Positions 7,600 through 21,249 are shown, counted from the first letter of the stretch. The stretch: 64,000 nt of DNA from Rubrivivax gelatinosus IL144 (GCF_000284255.1 NC_017075.1:4979254-5043253); one strand, 5' to 3'. The notes: generated from the sequence alone by a model not told the origin. Made by a program: numbers and translations.

Positions 7600-8433
7600 T
7601 CACGCCATTCTCAGGGCCACGACACCGGCCAGCACCAGCGCCGCGGCCGCCAGGCGCGGTGGCGCCAGACGCTCGCGCAGGAACAGCGCCGACAGCAGCA
7701 TCGCGAAGACGATCGAACATTCGCGCAGCGCGGCGACCAACGCCACCGGCGCCTGCGTCATCGCCCACAGCACCAGTGCGTAGGAGACGATGGTGCCGGC
7801 ACCGGCCAGCAGCAGCGGCCGCCAGCGCGTGCGCAGCAGCGCCAGGGCCGCGGGCCGGCGCCGGGCCAGCGCCCAGAGCGCGAGCGGCGCGCCGCCGGCC
7901 AGCAGCACGCACAAGGTGTAGGCCAGCGGCCGCCCCGAGAGCCGCGCCCCCAGCCCGTCGACCACGGTGTAGGCGGCGATGACAACCGCGTTGAGCAGCG
8001 CGTAGCCCAGCCCCGCGACGCCGTGGCCACGCGCGGCGACGGCGAAACCCAGGATGCCGGCACACAACAGCGCGACACCGACCCAGGCCGTCAGGCCCAG
8101 CGGCTCCAACAGCACGGCGGCGCTGGACAGCGCGACGAGCAGCGGCGCACTGCCGCGCATCACCGGATAAGCCACCGCCATGTCGGCGGCGGCGTAGGCA
8201 CGGGCCACGAGCACGTAGTAAGCGACGTGCAGCAGCCCGGAAGCCGCGATGAAGGGCCAGGCGGCCCGCGGCGGCAGCACCAGCAGCGGCAGCAGCAGCG
8301 CCGCGATCAGCGCCGCCGCGGTCGCCACCGCCACCGAGTTCAGCAGCTTGTCCTGCCCGCCTTTGACGACCGCGTTCCAGCTGGCGTGCAGCGCGGCGGC
8401 CAGCAACACCAGGGCGAGCACCGCGCCGGACAT
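7600..8433 (-). CDS. EamA/DMT-superfamily transporter
   Basis: This 277-aa protein consists almost entirely of about ten hydrophobic helices arranged as two similar halves, the EamA double-repeat design. Signature-like segments are the N-terminal ALHASWNAVVKGG and the Pro-containing YPVMRGSAPLLVALSS, with a matching second-half VALVAALRECSIVFAMLLSALFLRERL before the last helix. Members of this superfamily export amino acids, nucleotides or other small metabolites; the substrate here cannot be read from sequence. It lies between sucD and the second TerC gene, on the same strand, 47 bases after the sucD stop, but functional linkage is not evident. Confidence 0.87.
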   Translation of the reverse strand: MSGAVLALVLLAAALHASWNAVVKGGQDKLLNSVAVATAAALIAALLLPLLVLPPRAAWPFIAASGLLHVAYYVLVARAYAAADMAVAYPVMRGSAPLLVALSSAAVLLEPLGLTAWVGVALLCAGILGFAVAARGHGVAGLGYALLNAVVIAAYTVVDGLGARLSGRPLAYTLCVLLAGGAPLALWALARRRPAALALLRTRWRPLLLAGAGTIVSYALVLWAMTQAPVALVAALRECSIVFAMLLSALFLRERLAPPRLAAAALVLAGVVALRMA

Positions 8434-8480
8434 CGACGCCGTGCCTCAGTGCAACACCCGGTGCTGGCGCGAGCGGGAGA

Positions 8481-9374
8481 TCAGATCAGCTTCTGCAGCA
8501 GCCGCCCCATCTCGGACGGGTTGCGCGTGATCGTGAAGCCGCACTCCTCCATGATCGCCAGCTTGGCGTCCGCCGTGTCGGCGCCGCCGGAGATCAGCGC
8601 GCCGGCGTGACCCATGCGCTTGCCCGCCGGCGCGGTGACGCCGGCGATGAAGCCGACCACCGGCTTGGTCATGTGCTCCTTGCACCAGCGCGCCGCGTCG
8701 GCTTCGTCGGGGCCGCCGATCTCGCCGATCATGATCACCGCGTCGGTGTCCGGGTCCTCGTTGAACAGCCGCATCACGTCGATGTGCTTAAGCCCGTTGA
8801 TCGGGTCGCCGCCGATGCCCACCGCGCTGCTCTGACCGATGCCCAGTTCGGAGAGCTGCGCCACGGCCTCGTAGGTCAGCGTGCCCGAGCGGCTGACGAC
8901 GCCGACGCGGCCCTTCTTGTGGATGTGGCCCGGCATGATGCCGATCTTGATCTCCTCGGGCGTGATCGTGCCCGGGCAGTTGGGGCCCAGCAGCAGCGTC
9001 TTCTTGCCGCCCGCGGCTTCCTTGGCCTTCATCTTGTTGCGCACCTCGAGCATGTCCTTGATGGGGATGCCTTCGGTGATGCAGATCGCCAGATCGAGTT
9101 CGGCCTCGACGGCCTCCCAGATCGCTGCCGCAGCGCCGGCCGGCGGCACGTAGATGACGCTGACGGTGGCACCGGTCTGCGCCGCCGCTTCCTTGACGCT
9201 GGCGTAGATCGGGATGCCCTCGAAGTCCTCGCCGGCCTTCTTCGGGTTCACGCCGGCGACGAAGCAGTTGCGGCCGTTGGCGTAGTCGCGGCACATGCGG
9301 GTGTGGAACTGGCCCGTCTTGCCGGTGATGCCCTGCGTGATGACGCGGGTGTCCTTGTTGATCAGGATGCTCAT
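8481..9374 (-). CDS. sucD: Succinyl-CoA synthetase alpha subunit
   Basis: This 297-aa cytosolic enzyme interconverts succinyl-CoA and succinate with ADP/GDP phosphorylation in the TCA cycle, as a complex with SucC. The N-terminal CoA-binding Rossmann part reads [14 protein letters not shown] (11-24). The phosphate-accepting histidine lies in [11 protein letters not shown] (His about 256), and LLGPNCPG marks the ligase middle domain. Length and motifs are normal for the family. AGGA 8 bases upstream fits the start. It follows sucC by 22 bases, the usual sucCD operon order, read leftwards. Confidence 0.98.
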   Translation of the reverse strand: MSILINKDTRVITQGITGKTGQFHTRMCRDYANGRNCFVAGVNPKKAGEDFEGIPIYASVKEAAAQTGATVSVIYVPPAGAAAAIWEAVEAELDLAICITEGIPIKDMLEVRNKMKAKEAAGGKKTLLLGPNCPGTITPEEIKIGIMPGHIHKKGRVGVVSRSGTLTYEAVAQLSELGIGQSSAVGIGGDPINGLKHIDVMRLFNEDPDTDAVIMIGEIGGPDEADAARWCKEHMTKPVVGFIAGVTAPAGKRMGHAGALISGGADTADAKLAIMEECGFTITRNPSEMGRLLQKLI

Positions 9375-9396
9375 GTCGGTGTTCCTCGCGCCGGGT

Positions 9397-10553
<1,157 letters not shown>

Positions 10554-10557
<4 letters not shown>

Positions 10558-11132
10558 TCGGGACTCCCGGAAGTGTCGAGAACCGCGCCGGGCCGACGGA
10601 ACCAGCGCGGGTAGTGGAGACGGGCGACCTCGCCGTCGCTGCGCAAGGCGTGACAGCGGTCGAGCTGGAAGGGTTTGACGCCGCTGTCGCCGCGCGTGTC
10701 GATGACCTCGCCGGCGAACGCCTGGATGACCGCCGTCGGCAGCACCAGGGCGAGTTCGGTGATGTGGGTGCAGCCCAGCACGCCACCGACACGCTCCTGC
10801 AGGCCTTTGCGGAAGCCGCGCACGAGGTTCAGGCCGATCAGCGAGCGGTAGGTGTCGCCGTGGTCGTCGCAATGGCCGGCGTACGGCATCCAGCGCGTCT
10901 TGGCGCCCGCGTCGACGACGTTCAGCGAGGTGTCGACGACCAGCCGGATCAGCATGTCGTGGATCGGCGTGCCGGCGGGGCGCACTTCGCCGGCCAGGCG
11001 GGCGTCGCGGGTCTTGGTGTCGACGAGCGTCGCATCGACCTCCCACAAACCGTCGTCCCGGGCAAAGACCTGCACGTCGATCTGACGACGGTGCTTGAGC
11101 TGGCGTCGGGCCGCGGCGGGAGGAAGGCTCAT
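10554..11132 (-). CDS. DUF2889 domain protein
   Basis: The likely start is ATG 11132, giving 192 aa ([20 protein letters not shown]). Conserved features of the DUF2889 family visible here are the N-terminal [26 protein letters not shown] split by strands, the [10 protein letters not shown] segment, the invariant-looking GCTHITEL near residue 130 with Cys and His, and a late CHALR. The function is not established; the Cys/His pair could bind a metal or be catalytic, which is speculation. No signal peptide is seen. It sits between recX and sucC and overlaps the sucC start by four bases. Confidence 0.85.
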
Positions 11133-11256
11133 GGAGGAGGACAGGGCCGGCGGCTGGCCGCTGAAAAAAGCGGCGGCAATGTAGCACGCGGCGGCGCGGC
11201 CGGCAGGCGGCGGCTGGACAAGCCCTGGACGGCGCTCGGCTGCGCTCGCCCCGCCT

Positions 11257-11751
11257 TCAGTCGAGGTCGAACTCGGGTTCGCCGTCGTCGTCGGCGCCGA
11301 TCGAGGGCACGACACGCCGGATGAGCTCGCCTTCGAAGCCCCGCCCGGCGAGGAAACGCATCTGCTTGGCGCGTTCCGCGGCATCGGCGGGGGCCGTGCC
11401 GAAGCGCTTGCGCCAGACCTCGCGCGCACGCTCCAGCTCGGTGCTGCGCGCCTGCTCCAGCGTACGCGCGACGAGTTCTGGCGCCAGGCCCTTGGACTGC
11501 ATCGTCTGGCGCAGGCGGCGGCTGCCGAAGCGCGCGCCGTGTGCGAGCACCGACTCGGCCACCCGCGACTCGCTCAGCAGGCCGGCCGCCTGGAGTTCGT
11601 CGAGCGCGCGCGCGATCTGCTCGGCGGCGCTGGCCTCGGGGCCGTCTTCGGCGTGGCGGGCGAGCTTGCGCTCGAGCTCGGCGCGCGAGTGCTCGCGCTG
11701 CGCCAGATAGCGCAGCGCGCGGCCTTTCAGCGAGGGAGCGGCAAAAGCCAT
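11257..11751 (-). CDS. recX: RecX regulatory protein
   Basis: This 164-aa, charged, helical cytosolic protein begins GRALRYLAQREHSRAELERKL after a short leader, the typical first RecX repeat. It continues with ALDELQAAGLLSESRVAESV and the third-repeat GSRRLRQTMQSKGL. RecX binds RecA filaments and limits their extension. It lies 99 bases downstream of recA on the same strand, the common recA-recX arrangement. A GC-rich hairpin in the gap (about 11818-11842) lacks a U-tract and is likely to lower, not stop, read-through. Confidence 0.95.
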   Translation of the reverse strand: MAFAAPSLKGRALRYLAQREHSRAELERKLARHAEDGPEASAAEQIARALDELQAAGLLSESRVAESVLAHGARFGSRRLRQTMQSKGLAPELVARTLEQARSTELERAREVWRKRFGTAPADAAERAKQMRFLAGRGFEGELIRRVVPSIGADDDGEPEFDLD

Positions 11752-11850
11752 CGGGGTGTCGATCGGGATGGCGGCCGGGCGGGGCAGGCGACGCAGCTCA
11801 CCCCGCCAGGGAAAGGCACCGGGGCGCTTGTCACGCCCCGGCGGCCGGCA

Positions 11851-12897
<1,047 letters not shown>

Positions 12898-12933
12898 CGG
12901 GTTCTCCTTGATTGGCACCGATTATTGCAGAAA

Positions 12934-12949
12934 CTGGATATTCGTACAG
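12934..12949 (-). promoter_or_regulatory. LexA (SOS) box upstream of recA
   Basis: On the recA strand the 16-mer CTGTACGAATATCCAG matches the LexA operator CTGT-N8-ACAG at 7 of 8 fixed positions and keeps the CTG-N10-CAG core. It lies 37 bases upstream of the recA ATG. An AATAAT element 17 bases downstream of CTGTAC could be the -10 box, which would put the operator across the promoter. Confidence 0.88.
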
Positions 12950-13070
12950 TTCTTTGGTGGGCCCTCGACGGTGGGGTGAGCCGCGGCTACACCCTGCCCT
13001 GTATCAAGAGGCGAGTCGTTAAAATTTCCACAGCCAGAGCCCGACGACGGGCCCGCCGACGGAGACAGTC

Positions 13071-13742
<672 letters not shown>

Positions 13743-13778
13743 CCCGGCCGCACGGGCGCCGGCCGCGGCCGCCAGCCG

Positions 13779-15254
13779 ATGCCCACGACACGCGAACAAC
13801 GCTCTCTCTTCGGCGAGATCCTCGACTGGATGCTCGCACCGCTGCTGCTGCTGTGGCCGATGAGCGTCGCGCTCACCTGGCTGGTGGCGCAGAACATCGC
13901 CAACCGCCCCTACGACCGTGAACTCGGCGTGATGGTGCGGGTCATCGCGCGCCAGGCCGCGGCCGAGCACGCGATGCCGGCGCGCGCCAGCGACGCCGCG
14001 CGGCGCAGCCTGGAGCAGACCGCCACCCAGCTGCTGCGCCCCGACGACAACGACAGCCTGTTCTTCCAGGTGCGCGGCGCGCGCGGCGAGATCGTCGCCG
14101 GCGACGCCGACCTGCCGGTGCCCAACGACACCTCGCCGACGGTCGAGCCGCGTTTCCGCGACGACGTCATCCGCGACGAGCCGGTGCGCGTGGCCTACCT
14201 CTGGACCGGCGAGAACGCCAGCGGCAACGCCGGGCTGATCCAGATCGCCGAGACGGTGGACAAACGCTCGCGCCTGGCCACCGAGATCATCAAGGGCGTC
14301 ATCCTGCCGCAGTTCGTCATCCTGCCTGTGGCGGTGCTGCTGGTGTGGCTGGCGCTGGCGCGCGGCATCCGGCCGCTGTCGGAGCTGCAGCAGCGCATCC
14401 GCCAGCGCGAAAGCACCGACCTGTCGCCGATCGAGGAGCGCCACGTGCCCGAGGAGGTGGCGCCGCTGGTGGGCGCGATCAACGACCTGCTCGGCCGGCT
14501 CGACCAGTCGATCGCCTCGCAGCGCCACTTTCTCGCCGACGCCGCGCACCAGCTGAAGACGCCGCTGGCGGGCTTGCGCACCCAGGCCGAACTCGCCGAG
14601 CGCGAGCTCGACAGCGGCCAGGGCGACACGCTGTCGATGAAGCACTCGCTGCAGCAGATCGCCTTGTCCAGCCAGCGCGCCGCGCACATGGTCAACCAGC
14701 TGCTGGCGATGGCGCGCGCCGAGGACAAGGAGCAGGCGCTGCGCAAGCAGGCCGTCGACCTCGCCGCCACCGTCGTCGAGACGGTGCGCGACTTCGTGCC
14801 CAAGGCGATGGAAAAGCACATCGACCTGGGCTACGAGGGCCCCGAGCCGGACACCGAGGGCGCGCGGCTGTGGGGCCAGCCGGTGCTGGTGCGCGAGATG
14901 GTGCGCAACCTCGTCGACAACGCGCTGCAGTACACGCCGCCCGGCGGCACCGTCACCGCGCGCGTCATGCCAGACCCCTTCGGCCAGGTGCTGGTGCTGC
15001 AGGTCGAGGACACCGGCCCGGGCATCGCGCCGGCCGAGCGCGAGATGATCTTCCAGCCCTTCTACCGCGCGCTGGGCACCGACGTCGACGGCAGCGGCCT
15101 GGGCCTGGCCATCGTGCAGGAGATCGCCAACGTGCACGGCGCCGAGATCGCCGTCACCGACGCCGAGCTGCGCCCCGGCAGCCCGCACGGCACGCCGGGC
15201 GCGGTGTTCACGGTGCGCTTCCCGCTGGGCGGCGAGGAAGCCGGCGAAGGCTGA
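13779..15254 (+). CDS. Sensor histidine kinase (TctE/QseC-like)
   Basis: This 491-aa membrane kinase has a first membrane segment at about residues 18-38, a periplasmic sensor region of about 135 residues (2CSK_N-like), and a second membrane segment at about 174-194. A short HAMP-like linker follows, then the dimerisation domain with His257 in DAAHQLKTPLAGL. The ATPase domain has NLVDNALQYTPPGG (N box), EDTGPGI (G1) and GSGLGLAIV (G2). It autophosphorylates and passes phosphate to the adjacent response regulator. No good ribosome site precedes the chosen ATG, so a slightly later start is possible. Its stop lies 12 bases from the convergent rodA stop. Confidence 0.93.
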   Translation: MPTTREQRSLFGEILDWMLAPLLLLWPMSVALTWLVAQNIANRPYDRELGVMVRVIARQAAAEHAMPARASDAARRSLEQTATQLLRPDDNDSLFFQVRGARGEIVAGDADLPVPNDTSPTVEPRFRDDVIRDEPVRVAYLWTGENASGNAGLIQIAETVDKRSRLATEIIKGVILPQFVILPVAVLLVWLALARGIRPLSELQQRIRQRESTDLSPIEERHVPEEVAPLVGAINDLLGRLDQSIASQRHFLADAAHQLKTPLAGLRTQAELAERELDSGQGDTLSMKHSLQQIALSSQRAAHMVNQLLAMARAEDKEQALRKQAVDLAATVVETVRDFVPKAMEKHIDLGYEGPEPDTEGARLWGQPVLVREMVRNLVDNALQYTPPGGTVTARVMPDPFGQVLVLQVEDTGPGIAPAEREMIFQPFYRALGTDVDGSGLGLAIVQEIANVHGAEIAVTDAELRPGSPHGTPGAVFTVRFPLGGEEAGEG

Positions 15255-15266
15255 ACGCCCGCCGCT

Positions 15267-16427
15267 TCAGCTCATCATCAGCCGGCGGCTTCGCGCCACC
15301 GACATCAGGATCCCGAGCCCCAGGCCGAGCGTGACCATCGCCGTGCCGCCGTAGCTGACGAAGGGCAGCGGCACGCCGACCACCGGCAGGATGCCGCTGA
15401 CCATGCCCATGTTGACGAAGGCGTAGGTGAAGACGCTGAGCGACATCGCACCGGCGAGCAGGCGCGAGAACACCGTCGGCGCCTCGCCGGCGATCATCAG
15501 TCCGCGGAAGATCAGGCAGACGAAGGCGAACAGCAGCAGCAGCACGCCGGCCAGGCCGAACTCCTCGCAGAAGGCGGCGAAGATGAAGTCGGTCGTGCGC
15601 TCGGGGATGAACTCCAGGTGCGTCTGGGTGCCGTTCATGAAGCCCTTGCCGGTGACGCCGCCGGAGCCGATGGCGATCATGCCCTGGATGATGTGGAAGC
15701 CCTTGCCCAGCGGGTCCTGCGTCGGGTCGAGCAGCGTGCAGACGCGGTGCCGCTGGTAATCGCGCAGGATCGGCCACTCGACGCCCGGCTGGCAGATCGT
15801 CGGCTCGGCGATGATCAGCGCGACGATGCCGACGACGCCCAGCGCCAGCACCGGCACGATCAGCTTCCACGACAGCCCGGCGAAGAAGATCACGTAGACG
15901 CCGCCGGCCAGGATCAGCAGCGCGGTGCCCAGGTCGGGCTGGTGCATCACCAGCAGCACCGGCACGGCCAGCAGCGCCCCGGCGACGAGGAAGTCGGGCA
16001 CGCGCAGCAGGCCTTCGCGCTTCTGGAACCACCAGGCCAGCATCAGCGGCATCGCGATCTTCAGGATCTCGCTGGGCTGGATGACGACGCCCAGGTTGAG
16101 CCAGCGCGTCGCGCCCTTCTTCGTGATGCCCAGCCCCGGCAGCGCGGTCATCAGCACCAGCACGACGCCGATCACGTACAGCGGCACGGCGATCTGCTGC
16201 AGCCGCTGCGGCGGCACCTGGGCGACGGCGAACAGCACCACCAGCGCGAGCAGCATGTTGCGGCCGTGGTCGACGAAACGCGTGCCGTGGTCGTAGCCGG
16301 CCGAGTACATCGTCACCAGGCCGATGGCCGCCAGCAGCGCCAGCGCCGCGGCCAGCGGGCCGTCGAAGCCGGCGAAGACGCCGCGCACGCGCTGCCAGAT
16401 CGACGGTTGCTCGAACACCGAGTTCAT
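15267..16427 (-). CDS. rodA: Rod-shape peptidoglycan polymerase RodA (SEDS family)
   Basis: This 386-aa protein has about ten membrane segments and the SEDS signatures: GITKKGATRWLNLG near residue 130, a central HQPDLGTALLILAGGVYVIFFAGLSWK, the loop with PERTTDFIFAAFCEEFGLAG (about 275-294) and GVPLPFVSYGGTAMV (about 350) at the end. It is the glycosyltransferase partner of PBP2 in the elongasome. It is the last gene of the leftward mreB-mreC-mreD-mrdA-rodA run and overlaps the mrdA stop by four bases, so stoichiometric translation with PBP2 is likely. Confidence 0.98.
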   Translation of the reverse strand: MNSVFEQPSIWQRVRGVFAGFDGPLAAALALLAAIGLVTMYSAGYDHGTRFVDHGRNMLLALVVLFAVAQVPPQRLQQIAVPLYVIGVVLVLMTALPGLGITKKGATRWLNLGVVIQPSEILKIAMPLMLAWWFQKREGLLRVPDFLVAGALLAVPVLLVMHQPDLGTALLILAGGVYVIFFAGLSWKLIVPVLALGVVGIVALIIAEPTICQPGVEWPILRDYQRHRVCTLLDPTQDPLGKGFHIIQGMIAIGSGGVTGKGFMNGTQTHLEFIPERTTDFIFAAFCEEFGLAGVLLLLFAFVCLIFRGLMIAGEAPTVFSRLLAGAMSLSVFTYAFVNMGMVSGILPVVGVPLPFVSYGGTAMVTLGLGLGILMSVARSRRLMMS

Positions 16428-18550
16428 CGCCGGGCCACCTTCTGGACGTCGGATGCGGCGCCGGCCGGCGGCGCCAGGGCCGGCACGGGGGCCGGGTCAC
16501 GGCGTGGCGGCGCCGACGGGGCCGGCGCCGGCGGCGCGGCGGCCAGCGTGGCGGCCGCGGACGCGGCCGACGCCGCAGCGTCGACGGCGGCCGGCGTCTG
16601 GCCCGGCAGCGGCACGTCGGCGGCGCGGCGCGGCGTGCCGATCGGCGGCCCGGAGCGGCCGCCGCGCAGCGCCGCCAGGTCTTCCTCGCTCGGGTACTGG
16701 CCGAGCAGCAGGTAGTCGATGACGCGGCGCGCGATCGGCGCCGCCGACGCGGCGCCGAAGCCGGCGTTCTCGACGATCACCGCCAGCGCCACGCGCGGCG
16801 CCTCCATCGGCGCCAGCGCGGTGTACAGCGCGTGGTCGCGCTTGTGCTCCTCGAGCTTGGCGGCGTTGTACTTCTCGTTGGAGCGGATCGTCACCGCCTG
16901 CGCGGTGCCGGTCTTGCCGCCGCTGGTGTACGGCGCGCCGGCGAACGCGCCGGCACCGGTGCCTTCCTGCACGACGCCCTGCAGCGCGCGCATCACCACC
17001 GCGACGTTCTCGGGCTTGAGCGGCAGGGGCTCACGCGGCTTGGCCGCGACCTGGCGCCGCTCGCGCGTGATGACGTCCTCGACCTCGCGCACCAGGTGCG
17101 GCGTGTAGCGCTGGCCGCCGGAAGCCAGCGTCGCCATCGCGTTGGCCATCTGCAGCATCGTGAAGTTGTTGTAGCCCTGGCCGATGCCCAGCGAGATCGT
17201 CTCGCCGGCATACCAGCGCTGCTGCTCCGGGCGCTTGTAGGTCTTGCGCTTCCACTCGGTGGACGGCAGCACGCCGGTGACCTCGCCTTCGAGGTCGATG
17301 CCGGTGCGCTGGCCGAAGCCGAACGGCGCCATCATGTCGTGGATCAGGTCCACGCCCATGTCGTTGGCCAGCGAATAGAAGTAGACGTTGCTGGACTTGA
17401 CGATCGCCCGGTGCATGTCCACCGGCCCGAGCGCGATGTCGCCGTGGCTGCGGAAGGTGTGGTTGCCGAAGGTCCAGCTCGCGTTGTCCTGGATGACCAG
17501 CGAAGCGCTGCGTTTGCCCGACTGCAGCGCGTTGATCGCCATGAACGGCTTGTAGGTCGAGCCCGGCGGGTAGGTGCCGCGCAGGGCGCGGTTCAGCAGC
17601 GGCCGGTCGATGCTCTCGTTGAGCTCCTTCCAGCTCTCGACGTCGATGCCGTCGACGAACAGGTTGGGGTCGAAGGTCGGCTTGCTGACGAAGGCCAGGA
17701 TCTCGCCGTTGCGCGGGTCGATCGCCACCAGCGCGCCGCGGCGGTCGCCGAACATCTGCTCGACCAGCGCCTGCAGCTTGATGTCGATGGACAGCACGAG
17801 CTTGTTGCCCGGCGTCGGCGGATGGCTGTCCAGGCGGCGCACGGCGCGGCCGTTGGCGCTGGTCTCCACCTCCTCGAAGCCGGTGGTGCCGTGCAGCTCC
17901 TGCTCGTAGCTCTGCTCCAGGCCGAGCTTGCCGATGTACTCGGTGCCGCGGTAGTTGTCCTGCTGCTCCTCGGGCCAGTCGGACATGGCCTTCTTCTCGG
18001 CCTGGTTGATGCGGCCGATGTAGCCCAGCAGGTGGCTGCCGACTTCGCCCAGCGGGTACTGGCGGAACAGCCGCGCCTTGACGTCGACGCCGGGGAAGCG
18101 GAAGCGCTGCGCGATGAAGCGCGCGACCTCCTCGTCGCTCAGCTTGGTGCGGATCGGCAAGGAGTCGAAGCCCTTGCTCTCCTCCATCTGGCGCTTGAAG
18201 CGGCGGCGGTCGCGCGGCTGGATCTCGACGTAGCGGCCGAGCTGGTCGATCAGCTCGTCGAGGTCGACGTCGCCGATGCGCGAGGGCGTGATCTCCAGCG
18301 TGTAGGCCGAGTAGTTGGTGGCCAGCACGACGCCGTTGCGGTCGACGATCAGGCCGCGGTTGGGCACGATCGGCACGATGGCGATGCGGTTGTTCTCGGC
18401 CTGCGTCGCCAGCTCGTCGTGGCGCACGACCTGCAGGTAGACGAGCCGCGTCGTCAGCAGCCCGAAGGCGACGAGCACGAAGGCCGCGGCCGCGAACAAG
18501 CGGGCGCGAAAGCGCCCGAGTTCGAGCTCGAGGTCCTTGATCTCGGTCAC
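16424..18550 (-). CDS. mrdA: Penicillin-binding protein 2 (elongasome transpeptidase)
   Basis: The start is taken as GTG 18550, which overlaps the mreD stop (GTGA) and gives 708 aa; the upstream extension lies inside mreD and is not PBP-like. There is one N-terminal membrane anchor (about 15-38), a dimerisation domain, then the transpeptidase domain with PGSTYKPF (nucleophile Ser about 331), KSSNVYF and SGGKTGTAQ (about 555). PBP2 cross-links lateral wall glycan made by RodA. An Ala/Pro-rich tail of about 80 residues after the catalytic domain is longer than in the E. coli protein and looks disordered; its role is unknown. Confidence 0.98.
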   Translation of the reverse strand: MTEIKDLELELGRFRARLFAAAAFVLVAFGLLTTRLVYLQVVRHDELATQAENNRIAIVPIVPNRGLIVDRNGVVLATNYSAYTLEITPSRIGDVDLDELIDQLGRYVEIQPRDRRRFKRQMEESKGFDSLPIRTKLSDEEVARFIAQRFRFPGVDVKARLFRQYPLGEVGSHLLGYIGRINQAEKKAMSDWPEEQQDNYRGTEYIGKLGLEQSYEQELHGTTGFEEVETSANGRAVRRLDSHPPTPGNKLVLSIDIKLQALVEQMFGDRRGALVAIDPRNGEILAFVSKPTFDPNLFVDGIDVESWKELNESIDRPLLNRALRGTYPPGSTYKPFMAINALQSGKRSASLVIQDNASWTFGNHTFRSHGDIALGPVDMHRAIVKSSNVYFYSLANDMGVDLIHDMMAPFGFGQRTGIDLEGEVTGVLPSTEWKRKTYKRPEQQRWYAGETISLGIGQGYNNFTMLQMANAMATLASGGQRYTPHLVREVEDVITRERRQVAAKPREPLPLKPENVAVVMRALQGVVQEGTGAGAFAGAPYTSGGKTGTAQAVTIRSNEKYNAAKLEEHKRDHALYTALAPMEAPRVALAVIVENAGFGAASAAPIARRVIDYLLLGQYPSEEDLAALRGGRSGPPIGTPRRAADVPLPGQTPAAVDAAASAASAAATLAAAPPAPAPSAPPRRDPAPVPALAPPAGAASDVQKVARR

Positions 18551-19068
18551 AGCGGCCGATTCTCGTCCGGATCCGGCGCGCGGCGCTGCGGCGCCAGCAG
18601 GGCGATCGTGACGAGCGGCCAGGCGAGCGCCTCGATCACCGGCGCGAGGAACATCCACCAGCCCGGGAACATGCCGCCGGCGGCCAGGCCCACGAGCAGC
18701 GACACCAGGTGCGCGGCGAAGAACAGCGGCGCGATCTGCAGCGCCTGCTCGACGACGCCGAACCACAGCAGCCGGCGGTGCGCGCTGATGGCGGCATAGG
18801 CGAGCAGCGAATACGCCAGCGCATGCTGGCCGAGCAGCGCGCCCTGGTGCACGTCCAGCAGCAGGCCGAAGCAGAAGCCGAGGCCGACGCCGACACGCCG
18901 CGGCTGGTGCACGGTCCAGAACACCAGCACCACGGCCAGCAGGTCCGGCAGCGCCGGGTGGCGGCCGAAGGGCAGCAGCATGAAGGCGAAAGCCAGCAGC
19001 AGCGTCAGCGCGATGAAGAAGGGGTTGACCGGCAGCAGCAGCTGGTCGGACCCGCGCGGCATGATCAT
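18547..19068 (-). CDS. mreD: Rod-shape-determining protein MreD
   Basis: This 173-aa inner-membrane protein has about five hydrophobic helices, beginning NPFFIALTLLLAFAFMLLPF. It contains the family-like block LLAVVLVFWTVHQPRRVGVGLGFCFGLLLDV and GQHALAYSLLAYAA. MreD links MreC to the PBP2-RodA machinery. It sits in canonical order between mreC and mrdA and overlaps both by four bases. Sequence similarity within MreD is always weak, so position in the operon is part of the evidence. Confidence 0.95.
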   Translation of the reverse strand: MIMPRGSDQLLLPVNPFFIALTLLLAFAFMLLPFGRHPALPDLLAVVLVFWTVHQPRRVGVGLGFCFGLLLDVHQGALLGQHALAYSLLAYAAISAHRRLLWFGVVEQALQIAPLFFAAHLVSLLVGLAAGGMFPGWWMFLAPVIEALAWPLVTIALLAPQRRAPDPDENRPL

Positions 19069-19982
19069 TTGCGCCCGCTCCCGCGCCGTGGCGCGACCTC
19101 GGGCGTGGTCGGCGCCGGGTCCGGCCGCGGCGGCAGCTGCGCCGCCAGCGGCTCGAGCACCAGCACGTGGCGCACGCCGTCGCCGCGTGCGCTCGGCGTC
19201 AGCCTGATGCGCGCGAACCCGGACTCCGAGCGCCGCTCGACCGACATCACCTTGGCCACCGGCAGCCCCCCCGGATAGACGCCGTCGACGCCGCTGGTCT
19301 GCAGCTCGTCGCCGACACGCACGTCGTCGTTGGCCGAGGTGAAACGCAGCTCCATGCCGCCGCTGACGCCGAACGCGGCGCCGCGCTGCTGGGTGCGCAC
19401 GTTGAGCACCGGGATCGCCGCGTCCTTGTCGACCAGCAGCGTCACTTCGGAGGTCAGCGCGAAGACACGCGTCACCTGGCCGAGCACGCCGTCCTGGTTG
19501 ACCACCGGCGAGCCGGCGGCGACGCCCTGGGCCTGGCCGCGGTCGATGACGACCTTGCGCGAATACGGGTCGGCGGCCTCGTACAGCACCTCGGCGGCCT
19601 GCGAGCGCACCGACAGCGCGGGCTTGAGTTCGAGCAGCGCGCGCAGCTGGTTGTTCTCGGCGGCCAGCGCGCCGGCGCGCGCCAGCTTGTCGGCGTTGCC
19701 GGCGAGCTGCTGCAGCGCCTCGCGCTCGGCGGCGCGTGCGGCTTCCAGGCCGCGCAGGTAGTCGGCGCCGCCGAAGACGAGTTCCACCGGCACCGCCAGC
19801 GCACGCTGCACCGGCAGCAGCACGAAGGCGATCGCCTCGCGCACCGGCCCGGCGATGTGCAGCCGCGCGTCGGCCACCATCAGGAAGAAGGCCAGCGCGG
19901 CGAAGAAGACGAGCTTGGTGAGCGCCGAGGTGCCCTGGCGGAAGAAAGGCGGCGGCGTGCGGTCGAGCGTACCGAGCGGCAT
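19065..19982 (-). CDS. mreC: Rod-shape-determining protein MreC
   Basis: This 305-aa bitopic protein has a short cytosolic N-terminus, one membrane helix (about 20-45, LTKLVFFAALAFFLMVADARL), and a periplasmic coiled coil (about 70-110) with AERE and AENNQLRALLEL. It then has the beta-barrel domain with VIDRGQAQGVAAGSPVVNQDGVLGQV and FTSANDDVRVGDELQTSGVDGVYPGG. MreC binds PBP2 and activates the elongasome. A Pro-rich, basic C-terminus ends the protein. It is 86 bases after the mreB stop and overlaps mreD by four bases. Confidence 0.97.
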   Translation of the reverse strand: MPLGTLDRTPPPFFRQGTSALTKLVFFAALAFFLMVADARLHIAGPVREAIAFVLLPVQRALAVPVELVFGGADYLRGLEAARAAEREALQQLAGNADKLARAGALAAENNQLRALLELKPALSVRSQAAEVLYEAADPYSRKVVIDRGQAQGVAAGSPVVNQDGVLGQVTRVFALTSEVTLLVDKDAAIPVLNVRTQQRGAAFGVSGGMELRFTSANDDVRVGDELQTSGVDGVYPGGLPVAKVMSVERRSESGFARIRLTPSARGDGVRHVLVLEPLAAQLPPRPDPAPTTPEVAPRRGSGRK

Positions 19983-20068
19983 GGCGGCTCGCGGCGGGTC
20001 AGGACAGGCGGCGCGCGCCCGACGGCCGGCCGGCCGTGCGAGGACACGCGTCGCAGGGGTTCACGCCG

Positions 20069-21196
<1,128 letters not shown>

Positions 21197-21249
21197 CTAC
21201 CGACGAGGCATGTGGGGTAACCATAGATAATACCTGATCGCCCCCCGCG

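Noticed and set aside
11818..11842. GC hairpin between recA and recX as a terminator
   Set aside because: No U-tract follows on the transcribed strand; read-through into recX is expected.
21203..21231. GATAAT as a rightward -10 box for gatC
   Set aside because: No acceptable -35 sequence at 16-18 bases upstream.
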